Shown here: positions 63,982 to 64,000 of the stretch, one piece after another | Layout: each line of letters starts with the position of its first letter | How positions within the stretch are numbered: the stretch's first letter is position 1 | Assembly: GCF_001751365.1 (NCBI RefSeq) | Contig: NZ_LJGT01000037.1 | Coordinates: 372,001-436,000 of the forward strand | Length of the DNA stretch: 64,000 nt | Reading direction: 5' to 3' | DNA from: Streptomyces abyssalis | GTDB lineage: Bacteria; Actinomycetota; Actinomycetes; Streptomycetales; Streptomycetaceae | Notes under the pieces: model-generated | The model's input: the letters and a program-made list of their open reading frames with translations, nothing else | Told to the model about the DNA's origin: nothing | Databases searched by the model: none | Program-made: the position numbers and the translations under genes

Positions 63982-64000
63982 GTGACCGAGACAACGCACG
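63982..64000 (+). CDS. start of a further gene, truncated by the window edge
   Basis: A GTG at 63982 opens VTETTH and runs off the window. It follows the GT2 gene by 67 bp. The first residues recall Streptomyces TagG-like ABC exporter permeases, which would fit glycopolymer export, but six residues are too few to assign. Confidence 0.3.

Overview
The window is very GC-rich chromosomal DNA of a Streptomyces-type actinomycete. The signs are GTG/TTG starts, genes coupled by ATGA or GTGA overlaps, a complete Streptomyces conservon with CYP157/CYP154-like P450s, an ANTAR regulator, F420/LLM oxidoreductases, and small families such as DUF1707, DUF4236 and the SCO6745-type protein. The gene order from the beta-oxidation genes to the isopentenyl-diphosphate isomerase fits a conserved Streptomyces chromosome-arm neighbourhood. 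I saw no tRNA, rRNA, CRISPR array, insertion sequence or prophage.

Layout. 1-5.0 kb: mannoside catabolism (end of a GH38 alpha-mannosidase, a class I mannose-6-phosphate isomerase with an N-terminal extension, a ROK kinase, a LacI repressor). 5.1-7.2 kb: an RsbQ/RsbP-like pair (alpha/beta hydrolase plus PAS-PP2C phosphatase). 7.3-8.9 kb: a MarR regulator with a cysteine cluster and repeat tail, coupled to an EamA transporter. 9.0-16.6 kb: ClpC-like ATPase, DUF4236 protein, GAF-ANTAR regulator, Fpg/Nei glycosylase, OsmC peroxidase, GH25 lysozyme without a signal peptide, two envelope-type proteins. 16.8-21.2 kb: a family III CoA-transferase, then an amino-sugar type operon (SIS isomerase, class II aldolase, DeoR regulator).

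21.6-31.5 kb: a fatty-acid beta-oxidation block (AMACR-type racemase, LLM oxidoreductase, acyl-CoA dehydrogenase, thiolase, FadB fusion) facing a MerR regulator and a FadD-like acyl-CoA synthetase. 31.5-37.3 kb: a conservon (cvnA-B-C-D) followed by two P450s; the first P450 lacks key residues of its fold. A decayed acyl-CoA dehydrogenase fragment lies upstream of it. 37.9-44.6 kb: aldehyde dehydrogenase, MpaB-type oxygenase, VOC protein, secreted M1 peptidase, D-amino-acid oxidase-like flavoenzyme. 44.8-52.8 kb: a 1170-residue helical-repeat protein of unknown function, an ABC-F ATPase, the Tex RNA-binding protein, and a 41-residue small protein. 52.9-57.0 kb: SCO6745-type protein, enoyl-CoA hydratase, anti-sigma-type ATPase, isopentenyl-diphosphate isomerase, cation-diffusion facilitator.

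57.1-64.0 kb: galE, and divergently a tightly coupled five-gene operon running off the right end: a CDP-alcohol phosphotransferase with an extra N-terminal domain, a LicC-like nucleotidyltransferase, a glycerol-1-phosphate-dehydrogenase-like enzyme, a second CDP-alcohol phosphotransferase lacking the last motif aspartate, a GT2 glycosyltransferase, then the first codons of another gene. Together these could make and activate a polyol phosphate and build it into a surface glycopolymer or lipid. This is the best candidate here for an undescribed pathway.
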